From the NCBI GenBank assembly GCA_964504915.1, contig CAZDFH010000007.1, positions 17,267 to 81,266 of the forward strand: 64,000 nucleotides of DNA. Direction: 5' to 3'. The translations under genes were made by a program, and so were the position numbers. A model generated the notes under the pieces. The model was given only the letters and a program-made list of their open reading frames with translations, ran no database searches and was not told the origin of the DNA. This DNA comes from CAJBLF01 sp964504915. GTDB taxonomy: Bacteria; Patescibacteriota; Gracilibacteria; Absconditabacterales; Absconditicoccaceae. Below, piece by piece: positions 31,889-41,369 of this stretch (position 1 is the first letter of the stretch; each line of letters begins with the position of its first letter).

Positions 31889-32677
31889 TTAAGCTGTCTT
31901 GTTTATGTCTTCGTCATCTTTCCCATATGTACTTAATTTCACTTTCTCGATATGCGCGTCTTGTGCTTTCTTGATTTTTTCTTTAAGTAATGATCTAATC
32001 ATGTTTTTGTGATCAGAATCACCCTGTACTGGTTCTAATTTTGCTTCCAAATTTGCTAGTTCTGCTTTGATATTGTTTGACTTTTTATTCCATCTCAATT
32101 TGATCCAATTTCTTTTGATCCCTTGTCCCGCTCATCGATATTTGCTTCTTGTGATGGCCATAGCATATATCAACAAATTTTTGGGATAATTTTGGCCTCA
32201 TTTTTCTTCGAAGCTATTTAGTTTTTTGGTAATATTTACCAACCTTCTTCTCTTGAAAGAAAGTGATTCCATAAATCCAGGGACATCTAACAATGCACCT
32301 TCCAATTGTCATTGTAATCTTTTGATTTCGGCGTCTTTGCTGTCTTCGAGTCTGTTAACATGATCATTTATCGTGGAAGTGAATGTAGTTACCTCTTTGG
32401 TGAAAAATTCTTTTAATTCTTTTTCGGTTGGACGCTTGCTTTTTTCCTTGCTATTCATTCTTTTTTTGAGGTCTTCATGCTTTTTGTTGAAGTCTTCCAT
32501 GAAATCGTCGCTCTTTGCAGGAGAGTTCCTTTTCTTTAGCTCTTCGGTTATTTTGAGTGCTTCGTCTCGATTTTTAGTCTTCTGAGCTAAGGTAAGCTTG
32601 GTAGCCAATTGTTCATTTGAACTGTTTTCAAATGGGTTGGCTACAACATTTTTGCTGTTACTGTTTTCATTAGTCAT
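31889..32677 (-). CDS. Charged helical protein of 262 aa, first gene of the minus-strand operon
   Basis: The protein starts MTNENSNSKNVVANPFENSS. The N-terminal 20 residues are Asn/Ser-rich; residues 20-125 are Lys/Glu-rich helices (KITEELKKRNSPAKSDDFME). The middle contains a basic patch (SFKRRRLVN) and the C-terminal half has ITRSKYRGAGQGIKRNWIKL. An internal ATG at 32161 could be mistaken for a separate gene, but the frame is continuous from 32677 when TGA is Gly. A good promoter lies 37 nt upstream of the start. No family is recognised. Confidence 0.7.
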
Positions 32678-32713
32678 CTTGTATGTGTAAGATAATAAAA
32701 TCTTCTTGATATA

Positions 32714-32741
32714 ATTGTAACCAGAAAAGCTTTTTTGTCAA
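32714..32741 (-). promoter_or_regulatory. Promoter of the five-gene minus-strand operon
   Basis: On the minus strand TTGACA (32736-32741), a 16-nt spacer and TACAAT (32714-32719). The operon's first ATG is at 32677. Confidence 0.75.
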
Positions 32742-32918
32742 ATTTCCTAGGACTTTTTTCTTGAAGGTGAATTTGATAAATCAAAAAAAATGGGCCAAAA
32801 TTGGTCCATATTGTCAAAAATTGCTATAAATGGCTTAGAATAGCCTAAAAATTGTAAAAAATGATGCAACATCGTGCAACATTGTGGAAAATTGTTTTTT
32901 TTACTGAAAAGCTAGTTC
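32742..32918. other. AT-rich spacer with short repeated words between the operon and uvrC
   Basis: No gene seen. It contains near-repeats such as GGCCAAAATTGGTCC, GGCTTAGAATAGCC and GATGCAACATCGTGCAACAT. The first two are small palindromes that could be protein-binding sites or weak terminators for transcripts entering from the right-hand side. Confidence 0.4.
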
Positions 32919-34622
32919 TTATTTAAATTCTTTAGACATCTGGTTTTTTCTATATGCATTAGCAAATCTGTGTGCTTCATCTCTTGCTTGGAGTAGAATC
33001 TTATCGGCTTCATCGTACACCATTTTTTCTTCGTGAATTGTCAGCGAATCGGTGAAGGCAAAAATTTTCTCTGTCACCAATCCTTTCGTGGATGTGGTTC
33101 AGATATTTATTTTTTTTCTCGCCTCACCTTTGCCTAGTGAAATAATATCTATTCCTTGTAATATTTCTTTGAGCTTTTTATCTTCTTTCATGATTTTTTT
33201 GATCACATTGAGCTGTCACTTTCCTCAGTCTATAACTAGTAAATCTGGCAAATTCTCGCTTTTCATTCTACGCTCGATGAGCTCTTTCAATGCTTCATAG
33301 TCATCTCATTTTTCTGCTTTGATTTTATATTTGCGATAGCCGTGTGGGTATTTGATTCATCACAAGAGACAGGACAATCATCCGCTCACTCGTCAGCCAG
33401 AGAGATGTGAGATGTCGATACATTCTATTTTGTAAGGAAATTTTTTGAGCTGATATCTTTTCTGTAACGTGCTGAGAATGTCGTTCATGATATTGCTTTC
33501 GTCAAATGATGAATTGACAATGTATGACTGGAAAAGTGATTCAAAAAGTTCTTTTAGAGGATTTTTTTTAAATCCTCCACCACTTCGTGGTCCCCCTCCT
33601 TTAGCAAAGGAGGTAAACAGAAGACCATTTTTATTTTCTTTTTCATACAAGGTGCCAAATTCTCTCTGGAGATCAAAAATAATTTCATCGGATTCTTTGT
33701 CACCTTGGTGCTCTTTGTGGCGAATAATGTCGATAAGTTTGCCCTGATAGAAATAGAGGATAATGTAGAGCCACCACTTGCCGACTGGTTTTACGTGGAT
33801 GATGTAGCCAGTCACGGATTCTGGCAAGACCACGGTTTGCTGCTCGGTCAAATTGTCTATTTCTAGGAAAATATCTCTGAGTCTGCCTGCTCGTTCAAAA
33901 TTATTTTGCTGACTTGCTTCTTGTATGTGTTCTTTGATGACGTCTTTGATCGGTTTCGTATTTCCCTTGAAAAAGGAGGTGATGGTGTGGATAATTTTGG
34001 TGTATTCTTGTTTAGCTTCGTCACGGGACGCGGACAAACCCTCCGACTCACCTTCGTTCGCCACCTCCCTTCACAGGGCGGTTTCAAGTGGTTTATTTTT
34101 GGCTAATGTGCACCATCCTTTGCAGATGCCGAAATAGTAATCTGAGCATATTTTGCCTTGTCTAAACTGAGTCGTCTTACATCCTCTAAACTTGAGTACT
34201 TGTCTGAGGTATTGGAGAAATTTCTTGAGATTTTGCGTATTGTGTTTTGGTCAGATATAGGTCGCTTTATCGTGCTGTTTTTTTCTAGTGAGAATGATTT
34301 GTGGAAAGTCTTCGTTCGTAATCTTGATATACACATAACTGTTATCGGCCTTTAATAAATTGTTAAAGTAGGGCTGATTTTTCTTGATTAAATTATCTTC
34401 GAGATAGAGAGCTTCGCTTTCATTTTTGACGACGTGAAAATCGAGTCCACTCGCTTGAGTCAACATTTCCTGTTTCCGTAAAGAACCTGGAGAGAAATAC
34501 TGCTGTATTCTTTTTTGGAGATTCTTTGCCTTTCCGATATAGAGAATCTGGCCTTTAGCATCTTTGAAGATGTAGACTCATGGATCAGTAGGAATATTCT
34601 GTATATTGAGTGAGAGTGGCAT
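32919..34622 (-). CDS. uvrC: Excinuclease ABC subunit C, lacking the C-terminal HhH domain
   Basis: This 567-residue UvrC is the dual-incision nuclease of nucleotide excision repair. Residues 1-90 are the GIY-YIG domain (PTDPGVYIFKDAKGQILYIGKA). A UvrB-binding UVR-like segment is near residues 225-260 (IKEHIQEASQQNNFERAGRLRD). The C-terminal RNase H-like nuclease domain has ECIDISHLSGG, VIDGGKGQL and RDEAHRFA. The protein ends about 15 residues after RDEAHRFA, so the usual tandem helix-hairpin-helix DNA-binding domain is absent. Two in-frame palindromic elements enlarge it: one near residues 181-199 (34026-34082) and one near residues 337-355 (33557-33614). Many glycines are TGA. uvrA and uvrB are not in the window. 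Confidence 0.92.
33557..33614. repeat. In-frame palindromic element 2 in uvrC
   Basis: This is a CCTCCACCACTTCGTGGTCC / CCTCCTTTAGCAAAGGAGG double hairpin of a type common between genes in many bacteria. Here it lies inside uvrC and encodes Ala-Lys-Gly-Gly-Gly-Pro-Arg-Ser-Gly-Gly-Gly, a flexible basic loop before the nuclease domain. Confidence 0.7.
34026..34082. repeat. In-frame palindromic element 1 in uvrC
   Basis: On the plus strand ACGCGGACAAACCCTCCGAC at one end and CCTTCACAGGGCGG at the other, as in the nuclease element at 6110-6170 but inverted relative to the reading frame. One of its codons is a TGA read as Gly. It encodes an Ala/Glu/Gly/Ser-rich stretch after the Cys-containing region. 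Confidence 0.7.
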
Positions 34623-34630
34623 AAAAATTA

Positions 34631-34670
34631 ATGAGCTAACGAGTTAAAGGGTTAACGAGTTAACGAGTTG
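34631..34670. repeat. GAGTTAAAGGGTTAACGAGT word repeat
   Basis: Tandem AACGAGTTAAAGGGTTAACG words in the divergent gap between uvrC and the 74-aa gene. The same family occurs at 6566-6652 and 44662-44702. Confidence 0.6.
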
Positions 34671-34755
34671 TTTGTACTGTTTTGATGAGAAAATGAAAGT
34701 GGATTGAGAAAGCAAAGGAAATCAGTAGACTAAAGGTCAACGTAAATAAAACATT

Positions 34756-34980
34756 ATGAGCAAAAAAATGCAATATGCTCTCGAAGGCTCCTTAGTGTGG
34801 AGTGGCTTCGGGATATTTTTAATTGGCTTCTGGGCTTATCGTTTCTTTCGCTGGTTTCTCTCAAAAGAGATCGGGAAGTGTGTGGCGATAGCTACTGCTA
34901 TCTGCCTTTTTGACTCCATAATTTTTTTTGTGGTTGTCCGGGGAACACCAATCTTTTATACCTTCTGGCTGATTATGTAG
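34756..34980 (+). CDS. Small membrane protein of 74 aa, unknown function
   Basis: Two hydrophobic segments (about residues 12-33 and 42-72) separated by a short basic loop (FLSKEIGK), with several aromatic residues. A rho-independent terminator follows (35007-35031), which supports a real short transcript. No family recognised and no UGA codon used. Confidence 0.6.
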   Translation: MSKKMQYALEGSLVWSGFGIFLIGFWAYRFFRWFLSKEIGKCVAIATAICLFDSIIFFVVVRGTPIFYTFWLIM

Positions 34981-35006
34981 TCATAGCGTATGGAAAACAT
35001 TATCTT

Positions 35007-35031
35007 TGCGGTCGTTACTGGCCGCTTTTTT
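35007..35031 (+). terminator. Rho-independent terminator
   Basis: GCGGTC/GGCCGC stem with a GTTACT loop followed by Ts; it ends the 74-aa gene transcript. Confidence 0.7.
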
Positions 35032-35035
35032 ATAT

Positions 35036-35060
35036 AACAAAAAACCCGGTCGAAACCAGA
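35036..35060 (-). terminator. Rho-independent terminator for the sigma-4/HARE gene
   Basis: On the minus strand CTGGT-TTCG-ACCGG is followed by GTTTTTTG. It lies 36 nt past the stop of the regulator gene and is back-to-back with the plus-strand terminator. Confidence 0.7.
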
Positions 35061-35095
35061 TCTTTTGCTTATTTATATATGGTATATATAGATAC

Positions 35096-36199
35096 TTATT
35101 TCTTTTTTGGTTGTTTAACCAATTCATATACACCCTTTTCTACTCTCTTGAAAAGATCTTTGTATTTCTGGAGATTGAGCATAACGGTATTTGGAGAGAC
35201 CATTTTTTCTTTCAACATTTCTCTACACAATTCTTTGACATTCATTGGTCTGTCGTTCTTCTCGAAGATCCTTACTAGGATTTCCTTGACCATACCTCCT
35301 TCATATCATCGTTCTTTCAATCCGTAGATACCAAGTCCGAGGTTAACAAAGATGTCGTTGTTCTTTACTAGTTCATTATGTACTGTGTTGATTTTTACAT
35401 TTTTAGCAGGGAATCGTTCCATGATCTTGGAAGGTAATTCCTGATAATGAATAGGTTTGTTGATCCTTCTCATAGTGTAGAGAATCTTGAGTTTGATAGT
35501 CTTTGGATTGACGTCTGCGAATGTTGGCAAACCAATCTTTCCATCAAAGACACTTATTTCTCTAATTGTTTCAAAGAAATTTACATAGAACAAATCGTTC
35601 TTGAGATAATGAACTTCTTTATAATCCTTGGCGAAATCTTCTTTGAGATGTCCGATGAATTCATATAAGTCTTGGCTCTTTGCTCTCTTTTCGAAGTAAG
35701 CAGCGATGGTCAATACCATCTTAGTCAATAGATCTTCATACAATGGTTCTACGTAGAATGCTTTGTTCAAATATTTATTTCTCTTGAGATAGGTTACATC
35801 AAAATCTGATACTAAGACTAATTTGATTTCTTGCTTAGTAAACTTGAAAATGTTTTTGTTGAATAATTTGGAGATCAAAATATCTTCACACAAGATACCT
35901 CCATGAGCATCAAGAATTTTCTTGGCTTCATGCAATACTTCCATGTATGTCTCGTTGCCTACGATCAATCTTCTAAATCTCATCAAGGCCTGTGTTTCTA
36001 TTTGTCTGATTCTTTCTCTAGTAAGAGAATATTCTTTCCCAATCCTTTGTAGAGGAATTTCTTTGCTACCGTCCAATCCAAATTTTTTCATCAATACTAA
36101 TCTCTCCTTTGGTTTGCAGTAAATCAAAATGTCCTTGAGATTGGTCTTCTCAATATCTACTTTGAGCTTCTTGTCATCCATCTTTACGTTGAAATTCAT
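35096..36199 (-). CDS. Sigma-70 region 4 plus HARE-HTH regulator
   Basis: This 367-residue protein has residues about 20-80 that match sigma-70 region 4 (CKPKERLVLMKKFGLDGSKE, then SLTRERIRQIETQALMRFRR), the helix-turn-helix that recognises -35 elements. Regions 1 to 3 are absent. The rest is winged-helix material. The C-terminal 70 residues (MVKEILVRIFEKNDRPMNVK, then NTVMLNLQKYKDLFKRVEKG) fit HARE-HTH, with a second such domain near residues 230-300. It probably acts as a transcription regulator or anti-/alternative sigma-like factor. One TGA-coded Gly lies near residue 299. It has its own promoter (36244-36271) and terminator. Confidence 0.82.
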
Positions 36200-36243
36200 G
36201 ATGGTATTTTAAGCGAATAAAAATTAGGATTTGTTACCTCTAG

Positions 36244-36271
36244 GGTATAAGAATTAGCTCTTCAATGTCAA
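36244..36271 (-). promoter_or_regulatory. Promoter of the sigma-4/HARE regulator
   Basis: On the minus strand TTGACA (36266-36271), 16 nt, TATACC (36244-36249). The ATG is 45 nt downstream at 36199. Confidence 0.6.
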
Positions 36272-36329
36272 GAGTATTTTGTGGTAACAGAGAGTCCGTT
36301 TCGTCTTGACGTTTTGTCTTGAAAAGGGC

Positions 36330-37439
36330 TTATACATTGAATTTGAAGATGATTACATCTCAGTCCTGGACAATATATTCTTTCCCCTCCAATCTTACTT
36401 TACCTTTTTCTTTTGCTTTGTTTCGTGATCATGCCGAGATAATGTCTTCGTAAGATACTATTTCTGCTTTGATAAATCATTTTTCAAAATCTGTATGAAT
36501 TGCTCCTGCGGCTTGAGGAGCGCTAGATGCGATAGGTATCGTCCATGACCTCGTCTCATCTTCCCCTGTGGTGAAGTAATACATCAGTCCTACTTTTTCA
36601 AATCATAGCTTGATAAGATCGTTTAATGTCGGTATATGAGCCACTTTATCGATACTTAGTAATTCTCTAATAAATTCATCTTTATCTGTATCACTCATGT
36701 CCATCATCTCTGATTCGAGTTTTGCACAGACAATGGCGACCGGACTCTGGAGTTTTGTCATAAACTCGTTTGCTATCTCATGAGCAAAAGGAATATCGTC
36801 TTGTCCGATATTGATCGCGTAGACGATGGGTTTCGTCGTTAGGAAGTTGTACGATTTGATCAATTTTACGTCATCCTTACTCAGTTTGTCTTTTATGTTG
36901 TGTGCGATCTTTCCCTGGATCAACGCCTCTTGGATCTCCATTAAAATTTCTACTAATCTGACTTCGTCTTTGGTCCCCTTGCCGACTTTGGTCTTCTTTG
37001 CGAGGTTGGGAAGATTTCTTTCGATGATTTCTAGATCAGAGAAAATTAACTCTGTATTGATAATTTCCACATCTCTCATAGGATCTACAGCGCCCTCTAC
37101 ATGCACGACTTCGCTATCTTTAAAATATCTCAATACTTGCACAATTGCATCGACTTCTCTGATATGAGAAAGAAATTTATTCCCCAATCATTCACCCTTG
37201 CTTGCTCATTTTACTAGTCCTGCAATATCTACAAATTCGATACTAGAATAAATTTTCTTCTTAGAATTGGACATCTCAGCTAGCTTATCAACTCTTGGAT
37301 CTTTGACGTCAACAATACCTATATTTGGATTGATGGTACAAAAGGGAAAATTTTCCGCAGGTGCGGCGTAGGATTTAGTCAATGCGTTGAAGAGGGTAGA
37401 TTTGCCGATATTCGGCATTCAGACGATTCCTATCTTCAT
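36330..37439 (-). CDS. ychF: Ribosome-binding GTPase/ATPase YchF
   Basis: This 369-residue Obg-family P-loop protein binds ribosomes and, in the family, hydrolyses ATP. It starts MKIGIVGMPNIGKSTLFNAL (Walker A GMPNIGKST). [20 protein letters not shown] is the switch II region with the family DIAGL motif. The C-terminal TGS-like domain includes AIHTDFEKGFIKAEIVSYED and ends DGDVIIFKFNV, the typical end. Length equals the family norm (363 aa in E. coli). Gly codons in [10 protein letters not shown] and elsewhere are TGA. Confidence 0.96.
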
Positions 37440-37524
37440 TGTCTCTTAATTAATTGATTAAAAAATTACGGATTACGAATTTCAGATTCGTTCTTACCTT
37501 ATGTATTTGTTCATGAATTGCAAT

Positions 37525-38130
37525 TTATACTGCTATTGCGAAAATATGGATTCGTGCTTGCTTGCGTGTATCGCTTGGTACTATGGTACTTTTCTGGATA
37601 TGAAAATTATTTTTTACCAACACTTCTTGTATTTCATCTGTTTGCCAGTAAGCAAAAAATCTATCTCGTTCATCAAATTCTTCCCCATCTCATTCTTTGA
37701 GTCACAGGAAAAGTAATCCTCATTTTTTTAATATACGATGAAATCATGCTAATGTTTGTTGTACTTCTTCTTTTGGTATATGCAGGAGTGATGCTCAGCA
37801 TCGTAGCCCATCAAATGTGTAATCATCAAACTTTATATCTCTCATATCCATGAGTTGTATATCTGCTTCTGGATAAGCTTCTTTGGCCATCGTCACAAAC
37901 TCTGGGGTAAGGTCTATCCCTGTTACGCTCATTCACCTTTTGCAAAATTCTCAGACATCTCTCCCATGTGCACATCAGATATCCAATACTTTTTTCCCTT
38001 TGATGTTGTTTACGAAATATATGAGGGCTGGCAATTCTGAACCATGTTTTGAGCGCATTGATTTGTATGCTTCAGCAGAGTTGCGATATCCTTGTATGGT
38101 TGTTTTTACTGGATCTTTGGTGTCTCACAT
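37525..38130 (-). CDS. Class I SAM-dependent methyltransferase
   Basis: This 201-residue protein has motif I VLDIGCAHGRDV near residue 43, then GVTGIDLTPEFVTMAKEAYP (acidic end of strand 2). DMRDIKFDDYTFDGL and LLHIPKEE lead into motif IV, and LKKGGLLFLGLK follows. The substrate is not evident; small-molecule or protein methylation is equally possible. Start is the ATG-TGA pair at 38130 (Met-Gly-Asp), with an upstream in-frame TAG limiting alternatives. Ten or more TGA glycines, some in motif I. Confidence 0.85.
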
Positions 38131-38276
38131 TTCTCTATGGTAATGATGTAAATTATTTTTCTAAAACGCACCGACTGTTCTCGAAAACAAAAATTACTTC
38201 ACTTCGTTCGTACTTATTCTTTCTCAAATCGTCGGTACAGCTCTCGCATCTGAAAAAATTTATTTTATACATTTTT

Positions 38277-38972
38277 TTAGTGGTCGAGACTGAATCCAAA
38301 GTCTTCTTCAAATTTTGCTGTGGCGTCTTGATATCATTGCTGAGTTTCATTATCGACATCTGCATCTATCCATCATCGGCAAAGTTGCTTGGGGACTATA
38401 AAACCGAAGCTTTCCAAGACTTCTTTTTGTGTCTGGATGACTTGTTCATTATTCCGATTATGCCCCATAGCAATAATTCCCGCTTCAATATTTTTTACAA
38501 TATTTTCTTCTCATAATGTGCTCTGACGATTTTCTATTCGTGTCAGTCTTTCGATGAGCTTCTGGTAACTTGCATTTGCTTGGCCTCGTCTGACAGAGGT
38601 AAAAAACACTACAACTTCTGACTCAAACAGGGCTTTGGATACCTTTCGAAGTTCATCATCGTCGTGGTTGATATTGGCTCGGCATCTATGGAATCCTGTC
38701 GGATTTTTGTCTGTGTCTTTGAGCTTGGCTCCGATGAGTCCACAAGTATTTCCCTGTAATCATGAAACGTTGCCCTCACATGGATAGAGAGTCAATTCGT
38801 TGATATCAATCTGTGTTATTTTATTTGTTCAGATTTGGGTAGTTATGTGGGTAGCAAGTTGTGTAGATTTTGGTGTCTCGTGAGATCCACTTCGTCTGTT
38901 GGATGTCGTGAGAAAAAGTATTTTCTTCTTCGTTTTTAGATGATTGATGGTCTCTGTGAGATGCTTGTTCAT
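38277..38972 (-). CDS. NADPH-dependent FMN reductase-like (flavodoxin fold) protein
   Basis: This 231-residue protein has an N-terminal KILFLTTSNRRSGSHETPKS strand-loop like the FMN phosphate-binding loop of NAD(P)H:FMN reductases. Next is ELTLYPCEGNVSGLQGNTCG with two Cys, as in iron-sulfur flavoprotein-like members. DDDELRKVSKALFESEVVVF matches the family D-x-x-x-x-x-x-x-L-x-x-A-D motif region. Later comes AGIIAMGHNRNNEQ. It probably acts as a cytoplasmic flavin-dependent reductase; the partner is unknown. Stop is the TAA after SLDH. Confidence 0.75.
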
Positions 38973-39068
38973 GGCATCGGTAAAATGGGTAAAATGAGTG
39001 AAACGGGTAAAAACGGATAACAGATAACAGACTTTCGACTTTATAGACCTGAAGACTTTATAGACTAT
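38973..39068. repeat. GGTAAAATGAGTGAAACGGG and GACTTTATAGAC words
   Basis: The gap holds GCATCGGTAAAATGGGTAAA next to the reductase start codon, then ACGGATAACAGATAACAG and GACTTTATAGACCTGAAGAC words. The CATGGCATCGGTAAAAT segment also covers the start codon of the CDF gene at 40078. Confidence 0.6.
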
Positions 39069-39070
39069 GT

Positions 39071-40078
39071 TTAGTTAATCTCTATATCGATGTGTCTGAC
39101 TTGTGGAAATTTTTCTTTGATTTTTGCTTCTACCTTATCAATATGTGTGCCGATAACTCTCGGTACTCTTCTTGTATAGTCTACGCAAAATTCTAGGAAA
39201 TCTGGATAGCTATGTTTTACTTTTTCATATTCTTTTTGTAGAAAATTATCCCTACCAATACTCTTGAGCAATCCGGTTCCATTACATTCTATTTCACATT
39301 TAATATGATAGGTATCGAGGTCCAAGATGCTTGATTTGAAATCTATGACTTTCTCTATGATTTCATCTTGTTCCATGAGTTCTATGATATCTTCTTTCAG
39401 ATCATTGGGGATTGCCTTCCCTATGAGAAACTTCTTATTTTTCATAATCAGAAATATTGCCATGACTCCTAGTAGCAATCCAATAATAATAGATCCCACA
39501 GAATCTCGTGTGCTGTTCCCTGTGATACGATAGAGTAATACACTTATTGCGGCAATAATAATACCCAATAATGCGATTCCATCTTCATATACGACAGCTA
39601 AAGTGACGGGGTCTCAATGCTTGAGCATATTCTTAAATTTCTTGTCTGGATTTGCTTTGATCAATTCTCTAAGTGCGATACAAAATGTCCCTCCTTCTAC
39701 GATAAAGGATATTGCAAGGATGATAAATATGATGTTATTCACCAAAATCTCTTTTCCTTCAAATAATGTCATAATTCCGTGGTAGGTCGTCACTCCCGCT
39801 CAGATGAAGAAGATGCCACATGCAGATATCACTGCTCGGAAAAATCTTTCTTTCTTAAATCCGTATGAATATTCTCTATTTGCTTGTTTATTGGCGCGGT
39901 TAATTCCTATCATGAGTAGTGCTTGATTGCTTAGATCAGCTGCACTGTGGATTGCTTCTGAGAATAGTGCTCCAGAACCAGACAAACAAAATCAGACAAA
40001 TTTGAGTATGGTGATAAGCCCATTACCAAAAAGTGCGGCGAATACGGAAATTAATCAATGAGATTTTTTGGCTGACAT
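39071..40078 (-). CDS. Cation diffusion facilitator transporter (ZitB/CzcD/SLC30-like)
   Basis: This 335-residue protein has six predicted membrane helices. It carries the CDF signature near residue 37 (SEAIHSAADLSNQALLMIG, with H-x3-D zinc-site residues). A second pair lies in helix 5 (VVYEDGIALLG, E-D in place of the usual H-x3-D). A cytoplasmic C-terminal domain follows (residues about 205-335). The substitution suggests an SLC30A9/CDF9-like subgroup or different metal preference. It likely exports Zn2+, Mn2+ or similar. Several TGA glycines lie in the helices. Confidence 0.88.
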
Positions 40079-40140
40079 GGCATCGGTAAAATTGGTAAAA
40101 TAAGTGGTGAGTGAAATGGGAGAAGGGTAAGTACCATTTT

Positions 40141-40680
40141 TTATATTTTTAGATATTCTTTTACGAAAAGCAATCCAGCGATGGTTCTGGAGTCAATAAT
40201 CTCTCATGACATAATTTTCTCTATACATGTGTGGAATGGAATTTTATGTACTATGATGTCTTCCATCTCATCTCATTCTTTTTTCGCTGGCTCTAATCAT
40301 TCAGCTAGATAAAGAAACGATTTGGCTTTATGCCGTCATGGGAAAATTTCTAATTCGGTGAGTTTGGTAAGTTTGTTGGCTTTGTATCCTATCTCTTCCT
40401 GAAGCTCTGTATGTACTTGATCTTCTTGTGCAGATCATTCTTCTATTCATCATCTTGGTAGTACTAATAATCTTTTGCCTGCAGCTACTTGAAATTGCTC
40501 TATGACAAATACATTATTTGCATCATCTAGTGCAACTATTATCACTCCAGTGCCTGTGTTTACGGGTGATGCTACATATTCAAAATTTCCTATCTTCCCA
40601 TTCCCAAAATCGATCTCAGAGAGATTGATGGTAAATACTTTGTCTTGGTATACCGCTTTGGTAGATAGTATCTTCTCCAT
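40141..40680 (-). CDS. Nudix hydrolase (ADP-ribose pyrophosphatase-like)
   Basis: This 179-residue Nudix protein with an ADPRase-like N-terminal strand region (VFTINLSEIDFGNGKIGNFE) cleaves nucleoside-diphosphate-linked compounds. The Nudix box is GGIEEGSAQEDQVHTELQEE-IG. The catalytic E-x-x-E-E is intact but the usual Arg of REUXEE is Thr. Gly codons at the box start are TGA. Lies between the CDF gene and rlmE on the same strand. Confidence 0.87.
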
Positions 40681-40737
40681 ATATATGTAATGGGTAAAGT
40701 GAGATTTGAGTAAAATGGGAGAACGGATAACCGTTTT

Positions 40738-41337
40738 CTATATCTTTATCACATAGATCTCTTTGCTTTCTTTCCTGCATGATTTGGGTTTGAATGTTTT
40801 GATTTTTTTTCATCCAAAAATTTTCTTAAGGTGAAAGATATATTCGTCAAATCATGGTCACATAAATAATTTGGTTACAAATTTGCCGTCTGGTTTTAAG
40901 AGTGTCTCGTACATTCGGAGTGTCTGTTCTAGTAGTGCAAATGATCTCATCGCATCTACATCTTTGGTCCCAATAGTGTTTGGAGCCATATCTGACTGGA
41001 TAAAATCTACTTGCTGAATATTATTTTTGGTTAAAATTTCTTTCACTGCTTCCTGATCGGTCACGTCTTGTTTGTAGGTGAAGGCATTTGGTATACTAAT
41101 TTCTACCTGTTGGATATCAAATCCAATAATTTTAAAATTTTTCTTCCCAAGTTTGGTGAGGAGGTTTGTGGTGTACTGCATTCGTGATCATGGGAAACAT
41201 CCAATATCGATAATAGTCTGTGTTCATTTATTTATGAGATGAAATTTGTCCTGAATTTCTTCGAGCTTAAATGCACTTCTTGCTTTATATCCTTGCTCCT
41301 TGGCTTTCTGGAAATAATGGTCATAGGGATTGTACAT
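40738..41337 (-). CDS. rlmE: 23S rRNA (uridine-2'-O)-methyltransferase RlmE/FtsJ
   Basis: This 199-residue FtsJ-family enzyme has the full K-D-K-E catalytic tetrad. Lys is in RSAFKLEEI, Asp in SDMAPNTIG, Lys in VTKLFMGPGFDEYI and Glu in KESKEIYVI. The SAM-binding motif is IDIGCFPGSRMQYT. It methylates U2552 of the A-loop of 23S rRNA in late ribosome assembly. Starts MYNPYDHYFQKAKEQGYKAR, matching the family. Confidence 0.93.
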
Positions 41338-41369
41338 GTGCGTGATAAGACGTTAAAATGATGAAGTAT

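Noticed and set aside
31889..32161. A separate 90-aa gene starting at the ATG at 32161
   Set aside because: The frame is open upstream to 32677 once TGA is read as Gly, giving one 262-aa protein; two genes are not needed.
38153..38365. 70-codon minus-strand ORF downstream of the FMN-reductase-like gene
   Set aside because: It overlaps the true 3' end of the reductase in another frame and has no coding character of its own.
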